The translations under genes were made by a program, and so were the position numbers. This document shows positions 25,201 to 35,011 of a stretch of 64,000 nucleotides of DNA, in pieces. The notes beneath the pieces are model-generated. The model saw nothing but the letters and a program-made list of their open reading frames with translations. It was not told the origin of the DNA and ran no database searches. Numbering within the stretch: the first letter of the stretch is position 1; each line of letters starts with the position of its first letter. Origin of the DNA: Ovis canadensis (lineage: Eukaryota; Chordata; Mammalia; Artiodactyla; Bovidae); assembly GCF_042477335.2 (NCBI RefSeq), contig NC_091255.1:41456501-41520500 (forward strand), in the 5' to 3' direction.

Positions 25201-28200
25201 GCCCTCTAGCATCTCCTCTGGCACCTCAAGAAAATGTTGACAGACTGTTTCTTGCCTCTTCCTCCAGGGCACAGGCGGCACCCAGCTGGGTGGCCGGGAT
25301 CAGGTTAGAGATGCAAACTGGAACAGCAGAGGGAGTGAGGAGAGAGAAAAAAAGACATTCTACATGGTGTCAGGCACTCTGTGTGTCCCTCTGGGAACAC
25401 AAGAGTGCCACCTGCGCCCTGACTTCGCTCCTCAGGTGGCTGGTCGGAACCCACTACATGTCAGTCCAGTTACATAAGGCAGCCTCCCTGCTCTTGAAGG
25501 CAGTAGAATGTTTAAGAAAAAACAACTTAGATAATACTGAGTCCAACACACTCTTCAGAAGTTCTAGAAGAAATTCTTCTGAACGGCCTCAAGCCATCCA
25601 CCTTCTGGCAGCAGACGGCCATGAACAACGCTGGTTAACTGCTCCCCCGAGAACTGGGGACACTTGTGGCTCTCAGAACCTGGCTCTTGCTTCACCTTGA
25701 GACTGTGTCCACGTCCCTACCCTGTCCTTAGCTTTCTGGAACCTGTGCCGAGGTTGGATGCAGTGACCTGCCACGAATGGTCCTAAAGGTCTAAGACGGG
25801 GTCCAGCCCAGGCCTTCCCTCCTCCCAAGACCCCCACCCCTCACCTGCCAGGGGCTCCCTCCTCGGAACACACGGCTGAGCTTTTGTGCTGTCCCAGCCC
25901 TTGGACGTCTGGGGAGCCAGGGGCCTGCTTTGGCTTCCTGATTACAGCCCACACTCCCTGGGAGGGTACAGCACACTGAGCCCACAAAAAGCTCTCGGTA
26001 ATGTTTGATAAACACAACAAGGAACAGAAAAGAACAGAAAAGCAGTCACAGAAGTGGTACAGACTTCACAACATGCACACACGCACGCAGGCATGCAAGC
26101 ATGCAGCCTCACTTCCTGGCAGTGAGCCTGAGTTCTGAGAAGGTGAGAGGAGTTAAGACCAGCTGCTCTTGACGGCTAAGGGAGAGGGATAGACTGGGAG
26201 TTTGGGATTCAGTTCAGCTCAGTCGCTCAGTCATGTCCAACTCTTTGCCACCCCATGCACTGCAGCTCGCCAGGCTTCCCTGTCCCTCACTATCTTCTGG
26301 GGTTTGCTTGAATTTATGTCAATTATATACAGGGTGGATAAACAACAAAATCCTACTGTATAGCATAGGGAACCATATTCAATATCCTGAGATAAACCCT
26401 AATGGAAAAGAATATTTTAAAAAGAATATATATATATATGTTAAAACTGAGTCACTCCATTGCTGTACAATGGAGATTGGCACAGCATTGTAAATCAGCT
26501 ATACTTCAATTTAAAAAAAAATTTTTTTAAGTTAAGGGGCCCTGGGAAGTTGGCCCCAGGAAGAGGAAGAGGTGAGTCCCCATAGGAAAGGGCTGGGCCC
26601 TAGGAGCCCAGCAGCACAGAAGAAATACTCAGTGAACACCTGGAATTTCCAGATTCAAGAGTTTTTGCCCACAGGCATAGCTGGAGAGCATAGGAGCCAC
26701 AGAAGAGGCTCAGTCGGAGAACTGAGAAGCCAGTTTCCCTGCAGACCCTGTGCAGGGTCCTGGCTGCGCTTTGTCCCTGTGGCTGACCCTGCCGTTCTCA
26801 GCTTCCTCTGCATGATGGGCTTGCCTGAGCAAGCAGCCCTAAACACCATCCAAAGTGACCTTCAGCAAGCAGCTCCAGCAAGTTCAGGCTGGCTGAAGGA
26901 AAGATGGAACTTCTGGAGCCTTACTTAGGTCTGTTAAGGCTTTCCAAATAATCCTGGTGGAGGTTGCAGCCTCCTCAAGGAACTGTGTCTTCTGAGCCAG
27001 TCTCCTGGCAAGAAATCTTTCAGCTCCTGAGCAGTGAGGACCACGGAGAGAGAACGCACTTATTGGGCACGCTCACTCTGAATTGAAAGCAAGGACACAG
27101 GGCAGAAAAGCAGAAAACTCAAACAAGCAGAACCGCAAGCAGAGGCGGTGAACAGGCCAGAGCCTAGATCTGGGGCCTGGGCTACCGCACTGCTCCTATA
27201 ACCGCCACTGCTTTCAGCACCAAAAACTGTCCTGAGTGTCGTTGTGTTACCTGACACAGCTCCCTCCTGGGATATCCAAATTTGGGGTTCTGCACATGTA
27301 CTATATAAGCAGTCCCCAACTTTATTAGCACCAGGAACTGGTTTTGTGGAAGAAAAGTCCTCCATAGATAGGGGGATGGTTTTCTGGATGATTCAAGCAC
27401 ATTACTTATTTTTATTATTTATTGTGTACTTTATTTTTATTAATGGTAAAGAATCTGCCTGCAATGAGGGAGACCCAGGTTCAATTCCTGGGTTGGGAAG
27501 ACCCCCGGGAGAAAGGAATGGCCACCTACTGCAGTATTCTTGCCTGGATAATCCCACGGATAGAGGAGCCTGGAGGGCTACAGTCCATGGGGTCACAGAG
27601 TTGCACACAACTGAGCGACTAACACTTATTTCTATTATTACATCAGCTCCACCTCAGATTGTCAGGTTAGATCCCAGAGGTTGGGGTTCCCTGCACTAAA
27701 CAACTCTCCCTGCTCAGAATGACAACTACTCAATGTCTCTGTAATGCACCAGCTTACACTACATTTAAAATTTATATTGTATCTATGTTGCTACAGGCAC
27801 AGAATTTTCTGAAAGGAACAAGGAGGAAGAGTATATGATGGTGTTTACCTCTGAAGAGGAGCTTTCCAGGTGGCTCCAAGGTAAAGAATTTGCCTGCAGT
27901 GCAAAAGATGCAAGTTTGATCCCTGGGGATCGATGTTATTCCCATTATTCCCCTGGGCTGGGAAGCTCCCCTGGAGAAGGAAATGGCAACCCACTCCAGT
28001 ATTCTTGCCTGAAAAAATCCCATGGACAGACTGGCAAGGCTGCAGTCTGTGGGGTTGCAAAGAGTCAGACACGACTTAGTGACTGAGCATATTATACTTC
28101 TGAAGAAGGAGACGGGTGGATCCAGGATGGGAGGGAGACCTTTTCTGGTAAAATCTATTGCCGTATTTGGTGATTGTTCCTCTGTGTGTAGTTACATGCA

Positions 28201-30362
28201 TTCCTTTTCCAGCTAAACATGACAGAATTCAGATTTTATACCCTGAACAAGGGAAATGCACTCTGCCTTCAACCCTTTACTATATGTATGGCAGGTTTTT
28301 GGAGCATTAAAAAAAAAATAAGGTTATAATATTGTGACCTTGGAGTTCTTCCTTGTGTCCTCCAGTGGGTGGCCTTCCAGAAGCTTCCATCCCTCACTCC
28401 ATGACTTAGCCATCTGTATGAGCTTGGACAAATGTGGTGGGGATGAAGAGTCACCACCTCATAGAGTCATCCCAGGACCAAATGGGGAAATCCCAGGGAA
28501 GCATGTTGCACATGGCAACGCTCCAAGACCAGTTTCCTCAATTACCTGGAGCTTTGTCCTCTGACCTGTCTGTTGATCCAGAGCCTCCTCGTGGCCGTGA
28601 ACGTGAGGAGTGGGTGGAAATGACCAGCTCTCTCCTGACCAGATGTTTCCTGGCACTAGAGACGCTGGGAACAGTCGACAAGTGGATTCTAGAGCTGGAA
28701 ATGGTGACTCACTGACATCTGGGATACAGAACTTTCCAGAATTATTCCCACTAACACCAGATAAAATCCATACTTAAGGGAGGACGTGGAAGAGGGACCC
28801 TGCTAGGAACCTGCCCCTCCCAGGAAGCTTCTTCTCAGCTGTCTCAGAGCCCTGGGCCAAGGCGCTGTGCTCAGTGCCAACAAGGGAGCTGCCCAGCATC
28901 TAGACACAAGAAATGTGGCACAGGACTTCCCTGACGGTCCAGTGGCTAAGAATCCACCTTTCAACACAGGGGACAAGGGTTCAATCCCTGGTCAAGGAAC
29001 CAAGATTCTACATGCAACTAAGCCAGCATGCTTCAAGTAGCTAAATAAATAAACATTTTAAAAAGAAAGAAAGAAACGTGGGACAAAGTTCAACTGCACG
29101 TCACCCCACCCCCCAGAACCAAAGTGCTCGTAGGAAGTCCAAGTAAGAGAAACAAAGCATTTAAGTCCGTTCCCAAGAATTCTCCAGGCTCTCAGCTTTA
29201 GGGCAGAGAAAAGCCAGTTGTTCCATAAACAGTTTCCCTATCTGTTGGGAATAAAATTACAGGCTATGAGCACAGTGTTTCTGTCTCTCCTGATGCTTCT
29301 ATCTGATGATGAGGTTTATTTTCCCTAAGGGAAGTGGTCCTTGACATTATCCAGGAGGGACGTTCCCAGTTCTATGTTATCTCAGCCCATCTCAAGGTCT
29401 TGAATTTCATAGCTGGCACTTCCAGAGGGGCCCTGTCTCCTGATATCTCGTTTGGGGTAAAGGGAAGAAGAGAAATTAGGGGAAATTTTCGGCTCTTTTC
29501 TCTAGAATTTCTGCCAAGATTTACATTTCATTCATTGCCACTCAGACCTGACCAGAGGGGAACACCACTGTCCTCAATCATACACCTTGTATACCCCACC
29601 CCCAGGAACAGATCAGCACTGAAAGCTGAGTGAGAAACAGCAGGAAACTAGCAAGAGGAGCGACAGACAGGGAGCATTTCAGGGACAGTGGGGCCAATGG
29701 GGATAGAGTGAGCCACTACAGCATCCAAAGCCAAGTGCAAGAGACATTCAGGCTGGGTGTACCGCCAGGTAGCAAGGCTGAGAGAACGCAGCCCCAGGAG
29801 CCTCGGCAGAGGCCTGGCAGCCTCCCCACCTCCCTCTCCCCTAGACCCCAGCACTCACCTCCTTGTCCCTGCGGGCGGCGTCCAGGGAGACTAAGGCGTG
29901 GCCCCTGTGCTCCGCCTGGCTGCACTCTTCGCAGACGCACTGCCTGTCGGGGTCGCAGAAGGCGATCAGTGGGCTGCGGTGGGCGGGGCACACCCGCAGG
30001 TCCCGGTCCCTGGCAGGCTCGGTCAGCTGGTGGCCATGCAGCCTGCTGTTCTCCTGGTGTGGCCGCAGGTGCTCCGGGCAGTAGTTCACCATGCAGGTCA
30101 GGCAGGACTTGACGGCCTTCACCCTGCTGGCCCCGAGACAGAAGTCACACAGGACCTCCTCCTCCTCCTCCAGGCCCTCTGCCTCGGGAGCTCCCTGCCA
30201 CTCAGAGCCCTGTCCCCCAGTTTCCCCTGGGGGGCTCCCCGGGGAGCCCAGGTTCTCTTCTTCTGCAGGACTGGCCGAGCCAGAGTCTGGGCTGTGAGTG
30301 GCCGGAGGGTGAGCGGGGATCCCGCTCAGCGGGCCTGGAGCCATCAGATCCAATTCAGCCAT
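15650..30362 (-). CDS. TRIM16: TRIM16, RING-less TRIM protein, complete six-exon CDS
   Basis: Coding exons are 29859-30362, 23320-23415, 20395-20628, 19898-20063, 19336-19431 and 15650-16233. They have canonical splice sites and join in frame to 1680 bp, 559 residues plus stop; human TRIM16 has 564. The N-terminus [12 protein letters not shown] matches human TRIM16. An acidic, Pro/Ser-rich leader (1-70) precedes B-box 1 (about 72-107, CDFC and CLTC) and B-box 2 (about 125-160, CPAH, CVCEEC and EHRGH). A coiled coil spans about 165-320 and PRY-SPRY about 365-550, with [28 protein letters not shown] and GIYVDFPGG. There is no RING, as in all TRIM16. The family is reported to have E3 activity through the B-boxes and roles in autophagy of damaged endomembranes, the NRF2 stress response and keratinocyte differentiation. 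No frameshift or lost key residue is seen. Confidence 0.97.
16517..16765 (+). repeat. Bov-tA SINEs, partly duplicated
   Basis: A Bov-tA whose internal part (CAGGAAGATCCCC to TTCTTGCCTAGAAA) occurs twice, at about 16599-16651 and 16696-16755. Either two truncated copies are fused or one was locally duplicated. It lies in TRIM16 intron 5. Confidence 0.82.
16866..17007 (-). repeat. CHR-type tRNA-Glu SINE
   Basis: Reverse copy with a TTTATTTATTTATTT start (reversed tail) and a CATCAGGGAAGTCCCAG end. Confidence 0.82.
17008..18149. other. TRIM16 intron 5 unique sequence
   Basis: A minus-strand open frame at 17116-17523 (135 codons) has no family resemblance I recognise and no splice-site support. 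Otherwise nothing was seen. Confidence 0.4.
18150..18379 (-). repeat. Bov-tA SINE
   Basis: Reverse copy: GCATGCTAAGTCACTTCAGT at the left and AGCTGGGAAGCCCC at the right. Confidence 0.86.
18380..19285. other. TRIM16 intron 5 unique sequence
   Basis: No exon or repeat family was recognised; purine-rich on the plus strand near 18820-18970. Confidence 0.4.
19286..19310 (-). promoter_or_regulatory. Intronic G-run tract just downstream of TRIM16 exon 5 donor
   Basis: On the minus (transcribed) strand, four or more G-runs separated by single C residues lie 25-50 nt past the GTAAGT donor. G-runs here are known hnRNP H/F-type splicing enhancers and can form a G-quadruplex. Function in this gene is inference. 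Confidence 0.4.
19336..19431 (-). CDS. TRIM16: TRIM16 coding exon 5 (linker)
   Basis: The 96-bp exon has acceptor TTTTCTAG and donor GTAAGT. It encodes [20 protein letters not shown] and then [11 protein letters not shown]. It restores frame with exon 4 and leaves one base for exon 6. A G-rich run (minus strand) starts about 25 nt past its donor. Confidence 0.92.
19898..20063 (-). CDS. TRIM16: TRIM16 coding exon 4 (end of coiled coil)
   Basis: The 166-bp exon has acceptor TTCCTGCAG and donor GTGAGA. It encodes [20 protein letters not shown], then [19 protein letters not shown], and ends one base into a Glu codon. Confidence 0.95.
20395..20628 (-). CDS. TRIM16: TRIM16 coding exon 3 (coiled coil)
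   Basis: The 234-bp, 78-codon exon has acceptor CCACTAG and donor GTATGG. It encodes [20 protein letters not shown] and onwards to LFLE. The size of 234 bp is the family norm. Confidence 0.96.
20725..20940 (-). repeat. Bov-tA SINE
   Basis: Reverse copy between CATGCATACTCAGTCATGTT and CGCCACCTGAGAATCCC, about 100 bp from TRIM16 exon 3. Confidence 0.84.
21320..21645 (+). repeat. BovB LINE 3'-end fragment
   Basis: Sense BovB 3' part with 'gaatattcattgtaaggact', CATCACCAACTCAATGGACA and a GACTGAACAACACC tail; 5'-truncated. Confidence 0.85.
21983..22052 (+). repeat. (GGAT)n microsatellite
   Basis: Tetranucleotide array of GGAT with interruptions, in TRIM16 intron 2; likely length-polymorphic. 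Confidence 0.9.
22257..22472 (+). repeat. Bov-tA SINE
   Basis: Forward copy starting GGGACTTCCCAGATGGCCCA. Confidence 0.84.
22490..22650 (-). repeat. Bov-tA SINE, truncated
   Basis: Reverse copy beginning TTGTTGTTTAGTCACTAAGT and losing similarity soon after CTTCCTGACAGAGGATTCAA. Confidence 0.82.
22886..23008 (+). repeat. Bov-tA/BovA body fragment
   Basis: The body only, from ATGGTAATCCACTCC to GACTGAAGTGACTTAGCATG; the tRNA-like head is missing. It lies 310 bp from TRIM16 exon 2. Confidence 0.8.
23320..23415 (-). CDS. TRIM16: TRIM16 coding exon 2 (coiled coil)
   Basis: The 96-bp, 32-codon exon lies between a TTCTTAG acceptor and a GTAAGT donor. It encodes [20 protein letters not shown] and neighbours. 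The 96-bp size is standard for this TRIM-family exon. Confidence 0.96.
23416..26206. other. TRIM16 intron 1, unique stretch
   Basis: About 2.8 kb with few recognisable young repeats, unusually repeat-poor for this window. Several open frames on both strands look like chance. No exon was supported. Confidence 0.45.
26207..26290 (-). repeat. BovB 3'-terminal fragment
   Basis: Reverse 3' end beginning GATTCAGTTCAGCTCAGTCG; cut off after about 80 bp. Confidence 0.7.
26318..26524 (+). repeat. L1 3'-end fragment
   Basis: The typical artiodactyl L1 3' end: AACAAAATCCTACTGTATAG, TCAATATCCTGAGATAAACC, TTGTAAATCAGCTATACTTC, then poly(A). Only about 200 bp is present. Confidence 0.72.
26525..27439. 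other. TRIM16 intron 1 unique sequence
   Basis: Unique sequence; no exon, splice pair or repeat was recognised. Confidence 0.4.
27440..27628 (+). repeat. Bov-tA SINE, 5'-truncated
   Basis: Starts inside the head (TAATGGTAAAGAATCTGCCT) and ends ACAACTGAGCGACTAACACT. Confidence 0.86.
27860..28090 (+). repeat. Bov-tA SINE
   Basis: Forward copy with a roughly 20-bp local insertion containing ATTCCCATTATTCCC and an ACGACTTAGTGACTGAGCAT end. Confidence 0.85.
28091..28921. other. TRIM16 intron 1 unique sequence
   Basis: No feature recognised. Confidence 0.4.
28922..29072 (+). repeat. CHR-type tRNA-Glu SINE
   Basis: Forward copy starting AGGACTTCCCTGACGGTCCA with GGGTTCAATCCCTGGTCA and a TAAATAAATAAAC tail. 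Confidence 0.82.
29073..29858. other. TRIM16 intron 1, proximal part
   Basis: Unique sequence next to the exon 1 donor; no additional exon was recognised. Confidence 0.4.
29859..30362 (-). CDS. TRIM16: TRIM16 coding exon 1 (leader and both B-boxes)
   Basis: The 504-bp, 168-codon exon starts at ATG (complement of 30360-30362) and ends RRDKE before the donor GTGAGT. It has the zinc-ligand Cys/His of both B-boxes. The start context has T at -3 and G at +4, so it is weak. Confidence 0.96.
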
Positions 30363-30736
30363 GTAAACAGTCTGCCACTGCGGAGCTGGGCTTCCTCTGC
30401 CTCTGGGCCCAGGATCCAGAGCCCCAGTCAGACAGCAGAACCACGCCCAGAGAACTGCAGCTGTGGCAGGACTTTAACTGTTTCCTCCCCCAGAGGCAGC
30501 TCGGTTGCTCATTACTCCACTGAGCTGGGAGGACGGCCAACTGTGATGGCCACCAGGGAGCCCGGGTCCTCGCGCTCAATGGCCCAGGCTCCGGCTCCTC
30601 CTCCAGCCCAGAACCGAAATAGCTATTCTTCTGTGAGTGATTCGTACCACCATCCCCACCCCATAATCTCAGCCAAGGCAGGTCAGTCTGGAAAGGACCG
30701 GAGATTCCTGAGATCTGCAGTCACAGCCGATGTTGC

Positions 30737-30744
30737 TTTATATA
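30737..30744 (-). promoter_or_regulatory. TATA-like element upstream of TRIM16
   Basis: Minus-strand TATATAAA about 375 bp upstream of the TRIM16 ATG. If used, transcription would start near 30705-30715. Human TRIM16 has separate 5' noncoding sequence, so the real promoter may be farther right. Suggestive only. Confidence 0.25.
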
Positions 30745-30806
30745 ACTTGACAGGTTCGACCTTTTTGTCTTCAACTTTTTCTTTCCTGGGGCCACGCCAC
30801 ATAGCA

Positions 30807-31027
30807 CGTGTTCAGTCGCTAAGTTGTGTCTGACTCTTTGTGACCCCGTGGACTATATCCCACCAGGCTCCTCTGTCCATGGGATTTCCCAGGCAAGAAT
30901 ACTGGAGTGGATTGCCATTTCCTCCTCCAGAGGACCTTCTTGACCCAGGGATCGAACTCGCATCTCCTTTGTCTTCTGCATTAGAAGGCAGATTCTTTAC
31001 TGCAGAACCACCTGCGAAGCCCGCTGG
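30807..31027 (-). repeat. Bov-tA SINE inside a CHR SINE
   Basis: Reverse copy from CGTGTTCAGTCGCTAAG to CGAAGCCCGCTGG, flanked by the 6-bp repeat ATAGCA (30801-30806 and 31028-31033). Confidence 0.86.
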
Positions 31028-31102
31028 ATAGCATACAAGATCTAAATTCCCCGACCAGGTATCAAACCCAAGCCCCCTTCAGTAGAAGCACTGGACCGTC
31101 AG

Positions 31103-31319
31103 AGTGAGAGTGAAAGTGAAGTCAATCCGTCATATCCCATTCTTTGTGACCCCACGGACTGGAGCCTACCAGGCTCCTCCATCCATGGAATTTTCCAGGC
31201 AAAAATACTGGAGTGGGTTGCCGTTTCCTTCTCCAGGGGATTTTCCCAACCCAGGGATCGAACTTGGGTCTCCCTCATTACAGGCAGACACTTTACCATC
31301 TGAGCCACCTGGGAAGCCA
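31103..31319 (-). repeat. Second Bov-tA SINE inside the same CHR SINE
   Basis: Reverse copy ending GAGCCACCTGGGAAGCC. Only a short TCAG repeat flanks it (31099-31102 and 31320-31323). Confidence 0.85.
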
Positions 31320-31330
31320 TCAGGGTGGTC

Positions 31331-31649
31331 CCTTCTTTTCAATTTTTAAAGGGACCCAAAATGTAAGGACTTAAGTAATAGGACAGCCCTTCATCCCTTC
31401 CCACCTCTTAGAATAGGAGGGACACAGTTGAGAACAAGATCTGTGTCTCTGACCTTTTGTATATGACCTTCTCCATTCCAGGAGAAGGGTTTAGGAGGTG
31501 GGCCTAGTGGCGATCAGGAGGGTCAGGAAGAATTTGTCTCTTTCCACATAAAACTAAGCAGACAGCCCTCTCAAGCTGCACAACCTGCCCAGGGGCTCCT
31601 AGAGATGGCTGGTCTCTTTACCCACTTATTAAGGTTTTCCTAGATATGG
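31331..31649. other. Intergenic sequence, nothing recognised
   Basis: Unique sequence upstream of TRIM16; no exon or promoter motif supported. Confidence 0.4.
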
Positions 31650-31850
31650 TGAGGGCTTCCCATGTGTCTACGTGGTAAAGAATCTACCTGCTAACGCAGG
31701 AGACATGGGTTCGATCCTTGGGAAGATCCCCTGGAGAAGGAAATGGCTACCCACTTCAGTATTCTTGCCTGGAGAATCCCATGGACAGAGGAGCCTGGTG
31801 GGTTACGGTCCGTGAAGTCACAGAGTTGGAAAGGACTGAGCCACTAAACA
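31650..31850 (+). repeat. Bov-tA SINE
   Basis: Forward copy from GGGCTTCCCATGTGTCTACG to GACTGAGCCACTAAACAATA. Confidence 0.86.
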
Positions 31851-31884
31851 ATAAGATGCGGTGGTGGGTTTCCTCCAGCTACAC

Positions 31885-32226
31885 AGATTGGCTGATTTAA
31901 GCAATAGAAGCTTATCTTCTCCCAATCCGAGAGGGCAGAATTTCAAGATCGAGGTCTGAGCAAGGTTGGTCTCTCCCGAGCCTCTCTCCTTGGCATGCAG
32001 ATGGCCGTCTTCTCCTGTGTGTTCACATGACCTCCCCTCTGTACACACCTGTGTCCAGATCTCTTCCGTTTATAAGGACAGCAGTCAGATTTGGATGAGG
32101 GGCACCCTCATGACCTCTCTCTTACCTTAATTCCCTCTTGAAAAAGCCCAGTCTCCAAATTTAGTCACATTCTGAAGGTTAGGACTACAACATATGAATG
32201 GAGGGGACACAATTCACCGCCTAACA
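31885..32226 (-). repeat. Ancient mammalian interspersed repeat, family unassigned
   Basis: Contains phrases repeated through mammalian genomes: GATGGCCGTCTTCTCCTGTG, TTATAAGGACAGCAGTCA, GGTTAGGACTACAACATATG, ending ACACAATTCACCGCCTAACA. I recognise the family by eye but cannot name it; the strand is tentative. Confidence 0.45.
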
Positions 32227-32777
32227 GATGCCAGAGGATAAGACGTGAGCATTTAGCTCCTTAGGAGAAAGATGGGGATAGACAGCAGACGAAGCATCTA
32301 CCAGATGGGCATCACGGAACCAGGATAGTCCAAGGCACCTGGCCCCCATCTGTATCTGTTCTACATCTCCCCCGTGCCCAAGGATTTCTCCAGATACACT
32401 CAAGGGATTTGGAACGTTAATGCAACAGAGACAGAATGGGGTGGGGATGATCTGGTTCGCCCCTGAGATTAGCGTTGGGGTAAGTCCAAGTCATGGCACC
32501 ACCCCCCGGCCATGGCTCTCCACCCATGTGAGTTCTACAGGATCCAGATAAAAGCAAATAAACCAAGAAGTCCTGCCTAGTGTAGGAGGACAGGCAGGCA
32601 GTAAAAATCTATGTCAGGAGCAGCCCTGCTTTTTGTCAACATGTACAGAGCATGCATGTCAAGATGGCCTAGACACGCTCCTTTTCAGCAACATGAAGGT
32701 TCTTCTCCCCTCTCCACTGGTGAAGACACCCAAGAAGAGGTTTCCCTGCATTTCATTCCATGGGTTTTTCCCTCATC
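32227..32777. other. Intergenic sequence, nothing recognised
   Basis: No exon or repeat supported. Confidence 0.4.
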
Positions 32778-33096
32778 ATTCTATTTATTTATTTATTTTT
32801 GGCTGCGCTGGGTCTTTGTGGCTGCACAGGCTTTTCTCCACTTGCAGCGAGTGGGGGCTACTCTCTAGTTGCAATGCTCAGCCCTCTCATTGCAGTGGCT
32901 TCTCTTGTTGCAGAGGTTCTAGGGTGCTTGGGCTTCAGTAGTTGCGGTTCCTGGGCTCTAGAGCACATGTTCAGTAGTTGTGACACAAGGGCTTAGTCTC
33001 CACGTGGCATGTGGGATCTTCCTGGATCAGGAATTGAATCTGAGTCCCCTGAATTGGCAGGTGGATTCCTCACCACTGGACCAGCAGAGAAGCCCC
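32778..33096 (-). repeat. CHR SINE, long form
   Basis: Reverse copy of the long CHR type: TATTTATTTTTGGCTGCGCT, 'ctcttgttgcagaggttcta', and an ACCAGCAGAGAAGCCCC end. Confidence 0.8.
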
Positions 33097-34029
33097 ACTT
33101 CATGGCTTTAAATCTCCAGGTGGGAGGGAAAGGAGATGACTTCTCCTGGCCTAGACCATTCCTGGAATTTTAACAAATAGGGTTGCTTTCCTTTCTTTCT
33201 CTAGATGACCTGGTTCTGGAAACTGAACTGGTCTACTCACATGCCAGGAGCCTTTGATTTTTCTGGGGAGGAGGAGGGGAGGTAACTGCCCGGCCCGACC
33301 TGTTCCACAACCCCGGGCGCCAATCCGAGGGCACTGAGCCAGCCTCTCCCTCACGAATGGTCACCTTGCCTGCCCCTTCTCTCCAGCTGACCCAGAGGGC
33401 AGCTCGCACGCTTGGTGCCCATTGGAGTCCTGAGCCAGCAGACACTCCACAGCAGCATGGAGAACAGGACACCGGACATTCCAATGCCAACCTGACCCGG
33501 GAAAATCATTTGTCCTGTCTCAGCCTCAGTCTCCTCATCTATGAAGTGGGCAGGCTGGCAAAGCCAAGGCCAGTAAACACATTCCTGGCTTGGCTCTCGG
33601 GGCAACTGTGCTGCTGTACCTGAGATCTGCCCAAGCTTGTGGGAAAGAGCACTGTGGTCTAGTTGAGACGTCTGGCCTGGGTTCAGGCCTGGAGAACACT
33701 GACCATCTGGAGGCCCCTGGCCCTCTAAGGACCACGAAATCCACCTCAACTTCTAAGCCCCCTTCACTGCCCGGCCTGATGCAGCTTCTTCCAGACAACA
33801 CTGCTACCTGAGCTCCAACCTGACCTCCCAGGGCTGTAGCGCATCTCATCATGCCCCAGGCCCCCTGGTGCAATGCTCTAGCACCTCAAGATTCGGGCTA
33901 ATGTCCCATGTGTTTCCTAAGCCCAAATTCCCTACTGACCCAGCTTGCCACAGTCACCCCCCTCTCTCCCCTGTGCCCCGGGTGCCCCAATATTCTCAGT
34001 CACAGTTCCCCACTTCCCTGCCTTAACTG
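33097..34029. other. Intergenic sequence with a MIR-like fragment
   Basis: Unique sequence; CTCAGCCTCAGTCTCCTCAT near 33518 is a MIR-like core. No exon supported. Confidence 0.4.
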
Positions 34030-34241
34030 AAGCTCATGCGTGCTAAGCCTCTTCAGTCATGTCCAACTCTCTGTGACCCTGTGGACTATAGCCCTCCAGA
34101 CTCCTCTGCCCGTGGGATTCTCCAAGCAACAATACTGGAGTGGAGTGCCATGCCCTCCTCTAGGGGATCTTCCCAACCCAGGGATCGAACCTGCGTCTCT
34201 CATGTCTCCTGCATTGGCAGGCGGGTTCTTTACCAAGCTCA
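34030..34241 (-). repeat. Bov-tA SINE
   Basis: Reverse copy beginning AGCTCATGCGTGCTAAGCCT and fading at GGCGGGTTCTTTACCAAG. Confidence 0.86.
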
Positions 34242-34399
34242 GCTTTTCCCAAAAGTGCTGTTTCTCCCACTGACCCCCTCCCCTTCCCCAGACCCCTGCC
34301 ATATCTCAGGCTGAGGTGGAAGTCCCCCATCACGAAGTCCAGACCACCCTCCAGCCCTCTCATCACACCTGCTCCTTTGATGTCAGATGGAACCCCACA

Positions 34400-35004
34400 T
34401 ATTTTTCTGGGCTCCAAAATCCCTGCAGATGGTGATTGCAGCCATGAAATGAAAAGAAACGCTTACTCCTTGGAAGGAAAGTTATGACCAACCTAGACAG
34501 CATATTAAAAAGCAGAGACATCACTTTGTCAACAAAGGTCCATCTAGTCAAGGCTATGGTTTTTCCAGTGGTCATGTATGGATATGAGAGTTGGACTATA
34601 AAGAAAGCTGAGCCCCGAAGAAGTGATGCTTTTGAACTGTAGTGTTGGAGAAGACTCTTGAGAGTCCTTTGGACTGCAAGGAGATCTAACCAGTCCATCC
34701 TAAAGGAAATCAGTCCTGGGTGTTCACTGGAAGGACTGATGTTGAAGCTGAAACGCCAATACTTTGGACACCTCATGCGAAGAGCTGACTCATTTGAAAA
34801 GACCCTGATGTTGGGAAAGATTGAGGGCAGGAGGAGAAGGGGACAACAGAGGATGAGATGGTTGGATGGCATCACCAACTCAATGGACATGGGTTTGGGT
34901 GGACTCCGGGAGTTGGTGATGGACAGGGAGGCCTGGCATGCTGCAGTTCATGGGGTCGCAAAGAGTTGGACACGACTGAGCGACTGAACTGGACTGGACT
35001 GGAG
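34400..35004 (+). mobile_element. BovB LINE, 5'-truncated, 7-bp target-site duplication
   Basis: The sense 3' 0.6 kb of BovB ending GAACTGGACTGGACTGGAG. CCCCACA flanks it (34393-34399 and 35005-35011). It keeps only the C-terminal part of ORF2 (VMYGYESWTIKKAE) with an internal stop. Confidence 0.9.
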
Positions 35005-35011
35005 CCCCACA

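Larger units (their letters stand above)
30770..31330 (-). repeat. CHR SINE interrupted by two Bov-tA insertions
   Basis: Three pieces of one reverse CHR SINE (about 30770-30806, 31028-31102 and 31324-31330) become contiguous when two reverse Bov-tA copies are removed, ending GTCAG plus GGTGGTCCC. Confidence 0.75.

Noticed and set aside
29898-30833. 311-codon plus-strand open frame
   Set aside because: It is antisense to TRIM16 exon 1, whose high GC content suppresses stop codons. The protein has no domain and the real coding strand is unambiguous.
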